Part shown: positions 43,196-54,394 of the stretch, in pieces
Numbering within the stretch: the stretch's first letter is position 1
Layout: every line of letters begins with the position of its first letter
Program-made: the position numbers and the translations under genes
Assembly (NCBI GenBank): GCA_963681505.1
Contig: OY811974.1
Location: 1,509,128-1,573,127, forward strand
Length of the DNA: 64,000 nt
DNA from: Eunapius fragilis
Lineage: Eukaryota > Porifera > Demospongiae > Spongillida > Spongillidae
Direction: 5' to 3'
Notes under the pieces: model-generated
Database searches by the model: none
What the model saw: the letters and a program-made list of their open reading frames with translations, nothing else
What the model was told of the DNA's origin: nothing

Positions 43196-46195
43196 ATGGC
43201 TACATCTACAGAAATCCTACAACATCTGCGGGACGATCTCGGCTTGATCGATGCATCGCGTTTGAGGGTCACGCTGAGGACCATCCTTGACCAGGTGACC
43301 CTATGGCTGAGGCAATTGGAGACACCATCACCCGCACCTCGCCAAGCTCAACCATCTTCAGCTACTCCTCCTGGGAGGAAGAGGCAGCGGTCTCAAGGAG
43401 GTAGTAGGAGGGAGGCCCCATTACCATCAAGGGAGCTATCACCACCAGCTTCACCCCATCCATCACCCTCGTCACCTGCAACGGCAGAGGCAGCCTCACC
43501 ACCACCACCACCATCACCCTCGTCACCTGCAACGGCAGAGGCAGCCTCACCACCACCACCATCACCCTCGTCACCTGCAACGGCAGAGGCAGCCTCACCA
43601 CCACCATCCCAGTGCAGGGCAAACACCGTAACCTCATATAGACCTACAACATCTTCCTGGGCCGGCTCAACCAAGGTGATGCCCCTGGAGCCCTGCATAG
43701 CCACCTCGAAGGCGGACATACTGGTGGACAGAGCATGTGAACGGCACCCAGAATGGATGCATAGGTTTTTCATACATCTGGCCAACAGGCCTAACACGCT
43801 GGCACAGGAGGGTGTGGCTGGCATGCTGGAGTGGTCCCTGCCTTTACCTGAAACAGTGGCTGAGGCACTAGAGCAGGCGACCACACTCCTGACCATTCCA
43901 AACGCGGTCAAGGTCATGGCATGGTGGAAGCTGGGCGAGATCCTCCGGGCTTGTGTTGGCGACGATGAGGTTACACCTGCGAAGCTGGCAAATGCAGCCA
44001 ACGAGGCCAAGGACGCCATGTATTGCCAGTTGGTGGAAGAGTGTGCTGCAGGTGGCTGCGTGGACTGCCTTGGGTTCTCTGCTAAGACTCGCCCCTACCC
44101 ATGCAGGTCCACGCAGTTCACCTTCAAGATGCTGCAGCCGCTCTCCACCAACCTCACCGTGTCCCACCTTGAGGCTTGCAAGAGATTGTCTACCAAGGTC
44201 CAGCCTACAAGCCCCCTGCTCACGTCGGGGCTATTCCTGCCATCCTCCTTAAAGAGGTTTGCGACCCATTCAATGGACGGGATTGTGAGGTGGAATGCTG
44301 TCCTGGGGATTGGTACACCGCCTCCACAGCCCCCTGGACCACCAACACTTCTCCCGCCCCAGCCCCATGGACCACCCACACCTGTCCCCCCCCCTGGATC
44401 GTCAACAGCTGGCCCGCCCCAGCCCCATGGACCACCCACACCTGTCCCATCCCCTGGATCGTCAACAGCTGTCCCGCCCCAGCCCCATGGACCACCCACA
44501 CCTGTCCCACCCCCTGGATCGTCAACAGCTGGCCCGCCCCAGCCCCATGGACCACCCACACCTGTCCCATCCCCTGGATCGTCAACAGCTGTCCCGCCCC
44601 AGCCCCATGGACCACCCACACCTGTCCCACCCCCTGGATCGTCAACAGCTGGCCCGCCCCAGCCCCATGGACCAACGACACCTCTGCCGCCCCCTGGATC
44701 GTCAACAGCTGTCCCACCCCAGCCCCATGGACCAACGACACCTCTGCCGCCCCCTGGATTGTCAACACCAACGTCTTATCGGCTGAGTGCTGGGTACTCG
44801 CCAGTAGTTGCAGTCCAGTACGTCGACGGCGATGGGGGCGTGCTGATCGCAGAGTATTTTCGGGGCCTTCTGGATGTGGCACTTAAATACAGAGTGCCCT
44901 GTCAGAAGATACAGCCCCATGGCCTGACTCTGGTGGCCTTTCGTGAGCCTGGTCACGATACACCAGAGTTGGGCCATGTGTACCAGCTGGGCACCACAAC
45001 TGACAGCGCAGGCCCTTCCTCCTCAGCATGCACCTCCACCACCTGCACCAGTACCACGAAGGTGCCTTTTGGGTACCTGGCACTGGTACATGCCAGGAGG
45101 CAGATGGCCAAGTGCGATTCGGTGGTGGTAGTCCCTCATGGGGAAGATGGAAGCGGGAGACGGCTTGTGGTGGAGGTATTGAGGACCAGCAGGTCCGACA
45201 CTGTGGACCCCACAGTGCCCACCGGGGTTGGCAGGATCTTGGCCGGCCTGAGTTATCCGGTTGAAGGCGCTCCACGGCAGTACCACCTCGCCTACCAGCA
45301 GGCAGTGACGGCACGTCTTGGTCTCCATAGGTTTAAAATCCTTGGAGATGAAAGGGTGCTACCGAAGGCTCTTAAAGGCCTTCTTACGGGGAAAGGGGCA
45401 CCAGCGGTCACACTCGAGAACCGTAGCCTCAACGAGGTGTGCACCATCGTGCAAGACACGACGTACCTCAACGAGGCAAACATCCTCGTCCTGCCATCCA
45501 CCATCGAGGGGGCAGGCCTGGCGCTCTTCCTGAGGCCAACACCAGCAGGCCGGAAAGACTATGCCATCCCAAGAGGACGCCGCCTGTGCCAGTATTCTGA
45601 CAAGGTTGTGGGGGAGGAGGAGGAGGTCAGTAACACTGACTACTGCCTTGACAGGGTGGAGGGAGCGAGGAGGATCACATGGAACCCCCTGCATCCAGAC
45701 GGGGCCAACCTTGGTAGATACATCAACCAAGGTGGCCTCGTCGAAGGACTGAGGGCTCTGATCTCCTCCTGCGACAGGACCAGTGGGGCTGGATCATTCT
45801 CCCCCAAGGAGGCAGAGGCAGTGTTTGCCCGGCACTGCAATGTTACGTACAAGTACGTCAAGGAGCCAGCACCAGGAGGACGTGGCCACAAGGACACGCT
45901 TGTGGTGACCATGGCGAGGGACACAACATCGTCCAGTACCCATGCCATAGAGTTACTGGGCAACTATGGCATCGGGTACTGGATACCCTATGTCCTTAGC
46001 CACCACCAGGAGTGGGGTAATGACCACACCCTGGTCACCCTGGTGCTGTGGCTACTGTTGGCCGACAACAGTGCGATGGAGTTGAGCGTGAGACAAAAAT
46101 TCCTCACCGGTTATGATATCGCCCCGGCAACCTATGCCATTTTTAAGGACATGCCCTGCCCCTGGACCACCACTACCAGAAGATGCAGGCATTAG
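43196..46195 (+). CDS. Intronless 999-residue SET-domain protein
   Basis: Residues 1-50 are a leucine-rich helix-forming start. About 80-140 are Pro/Ser repeats with three copies of an ASPPPP...SPSSPATAEA unit. About 180-375 is a novel Cys-containing domain. About 380-522 hold seven 20-residue PQPHGPPTPVPPPGSSTAG-type repeats (60-bp DNA repeats). The C-terminal ~240 residues look like a SET domain: STIEGAGLALFL near 768, GRYINQGG near 840 (the FINH-like site) and AIELLGNYGIGYW near 918 (the EEL..DYG-like site). SET domains usually methylate lysine using SAM. Here the Asn-His pair reads INQ, so activity is uncertain. It lies 184 bp downstream of the recombinase, same strand, with no splice sites needed. 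Confidence 0.75.
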   Translation: MATSTEILQHLRDDLGLIDASRLRVTLRTILDQVTLWLRQLETPSPAPRQAQPSSATPPGRKRQRSQGGSRREAPLPSRELSPPASPHPSPSSPATAEAASPPPPPSPSSPATAEAASPPPPSPSSPATAEAASPPPSQCRANTVTSYRPTTSSWAGSTKVMPLEPCIATSKADILVDRACERHPEWMHRFFIHLANRPNTLAQEGVAGMLEWSLPLPETVAEALEQATTLLTIPNAVKVMAWWKLGEILRACVGDDEVTPAKLANAANEAKDAMYCQLVEECAAGGCVDCLGFSAKTRPYPCRSTQFTFKMLQPLSTNLTVSHLEACKRLSTKVQPTSPLLTSGLFLPSSLKRFATHSMDGIVRWNAVLGIGTPPPQPPGPPTLLPPQPHGPPTPVPPPGSSTAGPPQPHGPPTPVPSPGSSTAVPPQPHGPPTPVPPPGSSTAGPPQPHGPPTPVPSPGSSTAVPPQPHGPPTPVPPPGSSTAGPPQPHGPTTPLPPPGSSTAVPPQPHGPTTPLPPPGLSTPTSYRLSAGYSPVVAVQYVDGDGGVLIAEYFRGLLDVALKYRVPCQKIQPHGLTLVAFREPGHDTPELGHVYQLGTTTDSAGPSSSACTSTTCTSTTKVPFGYLALVHARRQMAKCDSVVVVPHGEDGSGRRLVVEVLRTSRSDTVDPTVPTGVGRILAGLSYPVEGAPRQYHLAYQQAVTARLGLHRFKILGDERVLPKALKGLLTGKGAPAVTLENRSLNEVCTIVQDTTYLNEANILVLPSTIEGAGLALFLRPTPAGRKDYAIPRGRRLCQYSDKVVGEEEEVSNTDYCLDRVEGARRITWNPLHPDGANLGRYINQGGLVEGLRALISSCDRTSGAGSFSPKEAEAVFARHCNVTYKYVKEPAPGGRGHKDTLVVTMARDTTSSSTHAIELLGNYGIGYWIPYVLSHHQEWGNDHTLVTLVLWLLLADNSAMELSVRQKFLTGYDIAPATYAIFKDMPCPWTTTTRRCRH
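44338..44760 (+). repeat. 60-bp coding repeats in the SET gene
   Basis: Seven in-frame 60-bp copies (CCCCAGCCCCATGGACCACC at the core). Alternate copies carry GGC/GTC and CCA/CCC variants in an ABAB order, pointing to 120-bp higher-order expansion. Confidence 0.95.
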
Positions 46196-46200
46196 TCCCT

Positions 46201-46980
46201 CTCCTCCTACCCCTCCCCCCCCAAAGTTCATTCTTTCTTTTATGTGTAACTTGTTAGTTGTCTTAATCAAGTAGTTATAAGGTAACATGTGAAAATTATT
46301 GGGGCAGGGCAAAACTTTACCAGTAAGTGTGCCATGATTTAACCATCACACCCTAAGTCCTTTCAAACACTGTACCCTCACAAGGTGCCCAGCAACCCAC
46401 AGCTATCATTTCGGTTGAGCGTGCATCCCTTACGGTGGTATATACTGTACCTATATCAATGGCGCCACATCACTCCAAGAACGGTGACTGCTGTGTTACT
46501 CATCAAAAAGCGATGTAGGGACTAAATAGAGAAGCGTTCGGCATTTCCATAGCATTGGGAAGAAGACTCACCTCAACTTGCTAAAATTCACATCCAATCA
46601 GCTCCTTTCAGAGTGCTACATTCTCTCACTGTAATAGCGCAGCACGCGGGAATTATGTCATAATAAAATCCACCCCTATTTCAATATTTTTATTACATTT
46701 ACATTAAACAGCAAGCATTTACGGTATAGCACATAAAAAAATAAAAATAAAAATCTACTTCCTTTGTCTCAAGTCCAATCACTTGCACATTCCAGCCAAG
46801 AGGACCTGCAGTCAGCAAAAATAAAATACAAATAAAAACACAAGTTACTAATAAATTCCCTACCAACTTAGGTAGCTTTCAGTAATCGCATGTGTGACAA
46901 GCCCACCATGCAGTCAGGGACAGACAACTCACACACACAACACAACACACACACACAGACCACATACACACACACACACA
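46201..46980. other. 3' flank of the SET gene
   Basis: The gene's 3' UTR and probably the right end of the mobile unit. No clear terminus or polyadenylation choice can be fixed; AATAAAA-type signals occur near 46663 and 46740. Confidence 0.4.
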
Positions 46981-47410
46981 CAGAAAATATGCAACTGACT
47001 AATGAAATCATATGCACACAAGCAGTGGGGGATGTACTTAGTGTGTGTGTGTGTGTTTGAACCAAGCTCTGTTATGCACAGAAAGCCCACAATTAGGGTC
47101 ACCTCTCAGAGTTGGATACAACTGTGTGACCCAACTCTGATGCACATGTGACTTCTAGCCTATGCCTGGTGTGGTGTGCAAGTGGCTATCACGTGTCACA
47201 GGACGGTGGGCGTGGTTCGGTTGCCTAGGAAACCACCAGTTAAGCAATCACTGTGTAAATAGAATGGCCGCCATATTATTTCAATCAGGACATTTATTTG
47301 CACATAAAAATGGCAGTTACATGCACCCTAAAATGAACTGGTTTCCTTTGGAAGATACACACACATACACACACACATACACACACACGCACACACACAC
47401 ACACATACAC

Positions 47411-47471
<61 letters not shown>

Positions 47472-47752
47472 AACACACAGAAAATATGCAACTGACTAAT
47501 GAAATCATATGCACACAAGCAGTGGGGGATGTACTTAGTGTGTGTGTGTGTGTTTGAACCAAGCTCTGTTATGCACAGAAAGCCCACAATTAGGGTCACC
47601 TCTCAGAGTTGGATACAACTGTGTGACCCAACTCTGATGCACATGTGACTTCTAGCCTATGCCTGGTGTGGTGTGCAAGTGGCTATCACGTGTCACAGGA
47701 CGGTGGGCGTGGTTCGGTTGCCTAGGAAACCACCAGTTAAGCAATCACTGTG
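46981..47752 (+). repeat. 498-bp-spaced direct duplication with AC microsatellite
   Basis: 46981-47250 is repeated almost exactly at 47479-47752 (CAGAAAATATGCAACTGACT through AAGCAATCACTGTG). The intervening DNA has an AC/CA microsatellite at 47358-47478. Confidence 0.95.
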
Positions 47753-47754
47753 GA

Positions 47755-48390
47755 GAGGGGTCTCTCTACATGACAGGAAGAGAGGGGTCTCTCTACCTGA
47801 CTGAAAGATAGGGGTCTTGTGTCTCTGTACCTGACTGGAAGGCAGGAGTCTCTCACCTGACTGGAACTGAAGGATGATCTCTGCCTCTCTATTTGACAGA
47901 AAGAAAATGCTTTTTCTGTCTCACTGATAGAGGGGTCGCTCTACCTGACTGGAAGGGAGGAGTCTCTTCATTTCACTTGGAGAGAAAGGTCTCTCTACCT
48001 GACTGGAAGAGGAAGGTCTCTCTGTCTCACTCAGAGATGGGGTGTCTCGCTTCCTGACTGAAACTGAAAGGTGATCTCTGCCTGATACAGAGAGAGGGGT
48101 CTCTCTATCTGACAGAAAGTGTATGATCTTTCTGTCTCACTCAGAGAGGGGTCTCGCTACCTGACTGATAGAGAGGGATCTCTCTACCTGACTGGATAAG
48201 AGAGCGGTCTCTCTACCTGACTGGAAGAGAGGGGTCTCTCTACCTGACTGTAATAGTAGGGTCTCTCTACCTAACTGGAAGAGAGGGGTCTCTCTACCTG
48301 ACTGGAAGAGAGGGGTCTCTGTACCTAACTGGAAGAGAGGGATCTCTCACCCTGACCAGAAGAGAGAGGTCTCTGTACCTCACATACATA
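47755..48390 (+). repeat. ~27-bp imperfect minisatellite
   Basis: About 22 diverged copies of GAGAGGGGTCTCTCTACCTG plus ACTGGAA. Each unit has an internal GAGA/TCTC palindrome. Confidence 0.9.
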
Positions 48391-48970
48391 TATTACAGTG
48401 CACATCATGCGCTCTACAACACATATGCCTGGATATTAACTAGCAGGGGCCAACTTATTTTGAGCAGGTGGGCCCACAACTTCCCCAAGATGAAATCCTT
48501 ATAAAAAGGATAATCCGAGTTCAAATCTTTCATGATTGCTTTAATGGAAGAGTTTAATTCTCTCATCTTGACTTGCACACTCCGTCATGTGCACAATGTA
48601 CACATGTTAACCTGGTTGCTCACAATAGGGGGAAAGTGGGTACACAATATGCCTAGACTGATTCTAACATGCATTCTCCAACCTTATATGTACAGATGGG
48701 CATGCACACACAGCTGAAGACTCATTGTGCACCATATGTGCTCTCCATCATACACCCCTAAGTTCACACACTGTCTTCGTGCTTACGTGTACATGTAAAT
48801 GTACACTGCATGCACAACACATGCATGTAGGCCTACATGTATGTATTCTGCTGGGAGCATAATTGGTTCCTCTAAGGAGTTATGACAGAAATGTGTATCA
48901 TCTGACCACTGACCTCTATAATATGTTCATGTAGGTGCGGTTTGTAACTATGGTTATCTTTATTACACAG
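48391..48970. other. Intergenic or intronic stretch
   Basis: May be an intron of the LRR gene that follows. No exon could be supported. Confidence 0.4.
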
Positions 48971-51347
48971 AGGCAATGTTAAGAAAGAACAAGGCCCTCA
49001 CATCACTTCAACTTGTGGGCTGTTTACTAGGTCCAGAGGACCTTTGTGAAGTGCTTAGAGCTGTTACAATGAACACCACATTGACTTCACTTGATCTATC
49101 AGAGAATATGTTTGATGACCAAAGCATAGCCAGTCTTGGTAAGTTGTTAATAGTACATATTAACCGGTGGTTGTACATATAGAAGATGGATAACATTTAT
49201 GTTGGTACCAGGGAAGGAATGGGGGTAGGGGGTAAGGGCATTTGCATTGGTCTATATACAAATGGGAAAGTCACTTCAAATCATGTTATGCATGTGCATA
49301 AATGTGAGGAGTGATGTGCTCTATCTGGAGCAGGAGCTAGATGAGTAGTTAGAGTACAAAGGTCTGCCCCAACTTCCCCACCAGCTGTATGTGCTACTGC
49401 ACATAATATGCATGTTTCTTAGAACATATTTATTACACCCAATGGAGCGAGGTCTATCAAAGGCTGCAAACAAGGGGCAAAAAACAAAGTGGAAGACAAC
49501 AACCCCCAACATTGATGAGCTCATTGAGAGCATCATGTATATATGCTATTATTTTTGTCAGGAGGGAGGGAGGGTAGGAGGAGGGGTCTTTGCCAAAAAT
49601 GAATTATAAATAAACTTCATCACTATTTTGAAAATGCTCCATGGCGTGATGGAATCATATATTCATGCATGTCCAACTCATGCAAAGATAGGGCTTACAT
49701 GTAACTGCCTATCTTGTGCAATTCTACGTTACTTCATCCTGGAGAGCATATCATCATGTGACTGAGACATGATTTGTGGATTTTGCCTTCAAATAACATT
49801 GAGCGATCAGCCAATGACATCAATCTATTAGCACAACAATTGAAGTGTTGCAAAGCAAATTAAATATAGAGGCTATTCTAACGCTAGTTAGACTCCCCTT
49901 TCCCAAATTCCTGGATCCGCCCCTGTACACGTACCGTACACTTATATTTACTATACACACACTTATTACCTCAAATCATATTTCGTAGCATACCATACAT
50001 GTATATACAAACATAACAGGGCAAGGATGCAATTTAATAAAACCCGGACCGCTTTTGGCAACCTGGACTAAATTTGGCAACCAAAAGTGGTCCGAGTCGG
50101 ACCAAATTTGGCAGCGAAAAGTGGTACACCCGGACCACATTTTGCCCAGACCAATTAGCGCGTGACAGTTCCCAGTTCCTCCAATGAGGCCACCAATGGA
50201 GAACCATCCTGCTGGTTGTGAGGCCATGCAGCATGATAAGGTCAGGACAGGAGAATATAGGTGTTGATGGGGAGACCAGAGATAGTGCTCAACTAGTATA
50301 CTACTAGTGGTGCTTGCTTCAAGCTAAATGTAGTAGCAAGCATTGCAAAACTAAAAGTCAGGTTTCTACTAAGGTTTGCCAGGAAGTAAAATTTACATCC
50401 ACTTTTTTTTACGTTTTTTATAAGGCAGATCATTATTTTACAGCCAATGTGGAGCCAAGATGAAAAAGGTTGGTTACGGACTTGGGAGTGATTTGTTTCA
50501 GTTGCAGTCAGAGAGGGTGCCCTGGAGGTACCAACTGTAGTATAGTTATATTGTATTTCTATTTAGTGCCTTGCGCATATGCATGTGGTCATCTTTTTGT
50601 ATGTGTATCCCTATATGGTTGGGTGTCATGAACCTTGTTGGAGTCTAGAACACACTATATTACACCAACCATCCCTGCGGCCTTACAACATGCGGTGCCA
50701 CAGGAACACCAGGGGCCTTTGTGAAGCAGTATGTGGCCACCAGGTCAAGTGGGTCCTATAGTGGGGATAAAGAAGCCAGTGAGTGGTAACTGAAGAGGTT
50801 GGAACAAGAAGCCTCAGAAGTGATACCTCCAGAAAGATAATGAACTTAGTGTTATGCTAAGGGAGTAACCTGAGGATCACGTGGGACTCACATGATCCAC
50901 CTCTTGTTAAAGTTTGTTGTGTGTGTTGTTCAGTGATGTTTGGTGCTGTGATCAGTACAGAGTACAGACACTACTGTTATAAATTGTGCGCAACGCCATG
51001 CCACTTTATAACTCCTCAGACAGTGAGTGGTTGGTGTGGCAATTGTGGACTATCAGTTCCTCCATATGTACCCTGTTTCCGCCACTGATTAAATACACAT
51101 AACATACCTGATGTTTGATGTTCCCTCCACAGTACATCTACTGACCAACAACCAAACATTGGAAGACCTGAGCTTGAAATGGTGTGGTCTGGATGATGAT
51201 GATGATGCTATTTGTTCACTGGCCAAGGGTCTTCAACACTCTAAACTGAAGAAACTTAACCTTGTAGGCAATCGCATCACCATCAGAGGATTTACTGAAC
51301 TTGATCGTGTTTTAAAGGACCATCCAACCCTACTAGTGACATGGTAG
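48971..51347 (+). CDS. Leucine-rich-repeat protein, 3' part only
   Basis: Two exons, 48971-49138 and 51133-51347, join in phase (CTTG/TA gives Leu-Val). The product has about four RI-type (ribonuclease inhibitor/NLR-like) repeats: ALTSLQLVGCLLGPEDL, TLTSLDLSENMFDDQSI, TLEDLSLKWCGLDDDD and KLKKLNLVGNRITIRGF. It ends VTW-stop. The first exon starts at a good acceptor, so upstream exons must exist or have been lost; none was found to the left. RI-type LRRs occur in NLR receptors and many scaffold proteins. Without the N-terminus the role is open. Confidence 0.65.
49892..49924 (-). mobile_element. Solo end of a CAGGGGCGGATCCAG hAT-like element
   Basis: The complement reads CAGGGGCGGATCCAGGAATT, the same terminus as at 14476. 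No second end lies nearby. It sits in the LRR gene intron. Confidence 0.65.
50038..50155 (+). repeat. Short imperfect repeats (CGGACCAAATTTGGCA type)
   Basis: Four or five diverged ~25-bp units around CCGGACC...TTTGGCAACC/AAAAGTGG in the LRR intron. Confidence 0.7.
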
Positions 51348-52265
51348 AAATGCCCTAGTCATGGTTACTGTTGTCACATTATTCGACTCTCCATTTGTTG
51401 CAGAGACAATGCAATGTTTGTAGATGCATTAAAATATATATTTATGTAATTGATTTTATACTATGGTACTCGTACATATAGCACATATAGCTGCAGACCT
51501 CCTTGGTAGGCTGGCTAGCCTTATCACCTCTTATAACATGCACCTTTATGCAGCCCTTTAAAATGACCACCTCCATATGACTCCCAAATAGCTACATGCA
51601 AGCTAGATCGATGTTTTGATAGTATTTGGGGGACGTAAACCGTGTTACAGTGAAACTATAATGATTGGATTGATATCCATAATTAAACTAAACCCACAAA
51701 TTGCACATTTCCAGTAAATTGTTGTGTCATCTGTAGGTGTACATGTATGTAGCAATTTTTTTTTAGTAATGTCATGGCAAGGAAACTCTATAAACACACA
51801 AAAAGTATTGATATTGGAAGAAGACCAGTCACTCGTTTCATTTTGTACAAAGAAATGCGACAACAAAAATGTGGTAAAAGCTACATCTCTAAGTTCAGCT
51901 CAAAAGAAGTCCTGTAGTAAGTGACAGAATTAAAAGGCTCAGCAGGAAGTGTGCCAATCATCATTAGGTTGTTACTTGATCTTGTGGGTGTGGCCAGTTC
52001 ATACTGTTGTTGGTGTGGCCAGTTCATACTGTTGGGAGGGAAAGAGTTGTTAGAGAAAGGGCAGATTGAGTGTTGGTTTACCAAAGATTGTCTGTAACAT
52101 ATACACCAACACAATACCACAAACCATGCACTACCCATATCTTCAATACATATTTTGATACCAGTACTAGTGGAAGATCAGGAGATTGAGGGACATGGAA
52201 AGTGACATACAAAACTCATCCTATACCAAGGTTTCTGGGACTTTGCCAATTGGGAAACTGTACAG
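51348..52265. other. Intergenic stretch
   Basis: Only a short direct repeat (GTGTGGCCAGTTCATACTGT, twice, near 51990 and 52012). No gene supported. Confidence 0.45.
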
Positions 52266-52267
52266 TG

Positions 52268-52560
52268 CTCCCCCCATCTAAATACTTACCAGTGGCTCCA
52301 GATAAACCATACATCCTAGATTGAAAGTCCTCGCAAATGAACACCTTTATAGTGTATTGGCTGCAAGTGTTGATTTTGAAATTAACCGTGCATTTATAGT
52401 GTAATCATAACTTACTGCCACTTCATTCCCTGAGCTCTTTCACCTGCTCCTTGAACCAATCTTGTTCACTATGCAGATTGGTCCGGTGATGCTGTCATCA
52501 GCGGCAAAACAGCAGAATACACATGCAGGTATTGTGTACAGAATACAAAAATTCTTAATA
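52268..52560 (-). pseudogene. Decayed fragment of a second RAG1-like gene
   Basis: Matches 34406-34640 of the RAG1-like gene, exons 5-6 plus the intron between them. It retains YTIKVFICED, RMYGLSGAT and FKEQVKEL. A TGA replaces an expected Trp codon just before the exon-5 donor, and nearby codons are lost. It shows that the RAG1-like sequence is multicopy, as expected of a transposon. Confidence 0.75.
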
Positions 52561-52609
52561 GTGTACATGTTTGCATTTCCGATTATGCATGAACACTGAA
52601 GCCGAGTTC

Positions 52610-52740
52610 AGAAATCTTAGCTGCAAACTTTGGAGTCTTTCCTGCACCATAATTGATCTCAGCCATGTTTTAAGCCTTGTCAATGCAGAAAAGGCACGTT
52701 CAGCTGTACTCGCACTGTACGTGAATTAACATGTTGCCGC
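52610..52740 (-). pseudogene. hAT transposase C-terminal (dimerisation) fragment
   Basis: The minus strand reads STAERAFSALTRLKTWLRSI followed by MVQERLQSLQL, matching the hAT family dimerisation motif (S.AER.FS.L.R.K..LR..M...RL). Only this piece survives. Confidence 0.75.
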
Positions 52741-52836
52741 AGTATGGAATACGCTTTACTTGCACAGGCCAAGAAACACTTCGTAGACGCAAGGTTACTA
52801 GTATAATGTGTGTGAATATGGGAGAGTCCTATATGT

Positions 52837-53123
52837 ACAAGATATAAAAAACATATTCTCTCTGAGAAAGGTAGTGGTATATAGATATAGGATTTGAAAG
52901 AAATGGTGGTGTAAAAAGGAAGGGAACAAGGGATTCAGTGGAGATACAATGATTATTCCTATATTTTGCAACATAATAGTAATGACGTTCTATACAGTGC
53001 TAAATATAGGAATAATCATTGTATCTCCACTGAATCCCTTGTTCCCTTCCTTTTTACACCACCATTTCTTTCAAATCCTATATACAACTACCTTTCTCAG
53101 AGAGAATGTTTTTTATATCTTGT
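52837..53123. mobile_element. Hairpin MITE, family B
   Basis: It is 287 bp long. The ends ACAAGATATAAAAAACATAT and the complement CTTGT (53119-53123) start ~125-bp stems. The block AATGGTGGTGTAAAAAG and its spacing match family A at 602, while the inner stems differ. Confidence 0.88.
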
Positions 53124-53257
53124 TTCATTCATTTTTTTAAATAAGTGACTACTAGTATATAGGTATACATGTAGTATAATGTTGAATACGATTGTACGAT
53201 AAAATCCAGCCGTTGTAATTCCCACGTTTATTGCCTAGCAACACAATGTTTACAGTT

Positions 53258-53625
53258 ATGTTACATTTGCAGCTGTTCCATTAGTTCGAAACTCACGCGC
53301 CAAGCTTTCCCTCTTATATTAGAAGCTCGTTTCTGGTCTGAGTTCAGTTCATAACGTCGCTTCTTAGAAGCTCGCACCGCAACAGAATTCTTTTCCTGTT
53401 GCCACCTCTTAGAAGCTCGGTTCGACTCCAGATTTGCTCTGTACATGTCACGAGCTGAGCCTCAGCAGACGCCCGCCTTTGTTCAGCATCAGCATCGTAC
53501 CGGTACCGAACTCGGGAGGACTCTAACTCCTAGTCTCGATTTAGGAGGTATTCCTCTAGTCGCTTAGCTTTCCTCTTTCGTAGCCGTAAACGGTAAAGGC
53601 ATTTTGACAAATACAACATCGCTAG
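53258..53625 (-). pseudogene. Broken gene for a basic repeat protein
   Basis: A minus-strand frame starting near 53625 (LRLRKRKAKRLEEYLLNRD, then TAG) is followed by NRASKRWQQE and RASKKRRYELNSDQKRASN. These resemble the repeated basic helical motif (AVRAAKRARY type) of many sponge and cnidarian transposon-associated proteins. A stop and a frame change separate the two parts. Confidence 0.35.
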
Positions 53626-53928
53626 CTAAAAATGGTGAGCAAAACTAAAAACACAAACGAAACTCACACCTGTTCCATGCCAATCATACACAATCCACAA
53701 TTCTGAAGCATTGTCATGGAACGGTTTTAATATAGCTAACTCTCTATATTACGTGAGATTACGTACTGATATCTTGGCGCGCGAGAACAGCTGCAAATTA
53801 CGTATATTGGTTACATGCTTTATTTATATATCTGATACCTGAAGATGTATTTTCAGAATTTTCTACGATTTTTGGTGTAACTGGCGCTCTTTAAAACCTT
53901 TCCTATCTCGAATTATACCCACCCATAA

Positions 53929-53966
53929 AGACGACGTCGACGACGACGACGACGACGACGACGACT
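53929..53966 (+). repeat. (GAC)n microsatellite
   Basis: About 11 GAC units near 53935-53965. Confidence 0.95.
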
Positions 53967-54394
53967 ATGGACAAATTACGGTCTGGGAACGAGAACTACG
54001 AGCTTTTTTTGTTCTCTTAAAGTACACGGTCTAGCGACTTGAACAAAACATGAAAATGATCGTCTTTCCATTGTGGATCGATAGCAATATAGAGGTGCAC
54101 TATCAGTTTCTCGGTTCGTGAGTTATACGCGGGACGCGTTAATGATTTCATGATACGGCACAAATCCTATATGAGATCTAGAGTTACTGCCGTAACTCTC
54201 GATGCTGCCACAAGGTTTATTGGATAGGAGACATGTCAGATTTTTTCTTTTCCAGGAAAAAGTGGCTATTCCATGTAGACCTGGATAGGAGACAACAGCC
54301 CTGCATACATGTATATGTCCTGTATATCTTGTGGTACCTTGCTTTTCTGAAGTGAGCATATGCCCCTCCCCCCAAGTCTTATGGTACATGTATG
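53967..54394. other. Non-coding stretch
   Basis: Nothing supported. Confidence 0.4.

Larger units (their letters stand above)
39939..46200 (+). mobile_element. Putative Crypton-like element with recombinase and SET genes
   Basis: The region differs from its flanks in base composition. It holds two intact plus-strand genes only 184 bp apart and begins at a sharp boundary (repeat block, then TTAGGG tract). Crypton elements move by a tyrosine recombinase and lack inverted ends, so termini cannot be read off directly. The motif AACCCTTC[A/G]GACT occurs at 39938 and 40268. The right boundary is unknown. Joining both genes into one element is inference. Confidence 0.5.

Noticed and set aside
44095-44886. 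Gly/Trp-rich and Ser/Pro-rich ORFs overlapping the 60-bp repeats
   Set aside because: Shadow frames of the SET-protein repeats. The 999-codon frame covers the whole region and carries the domain signal.
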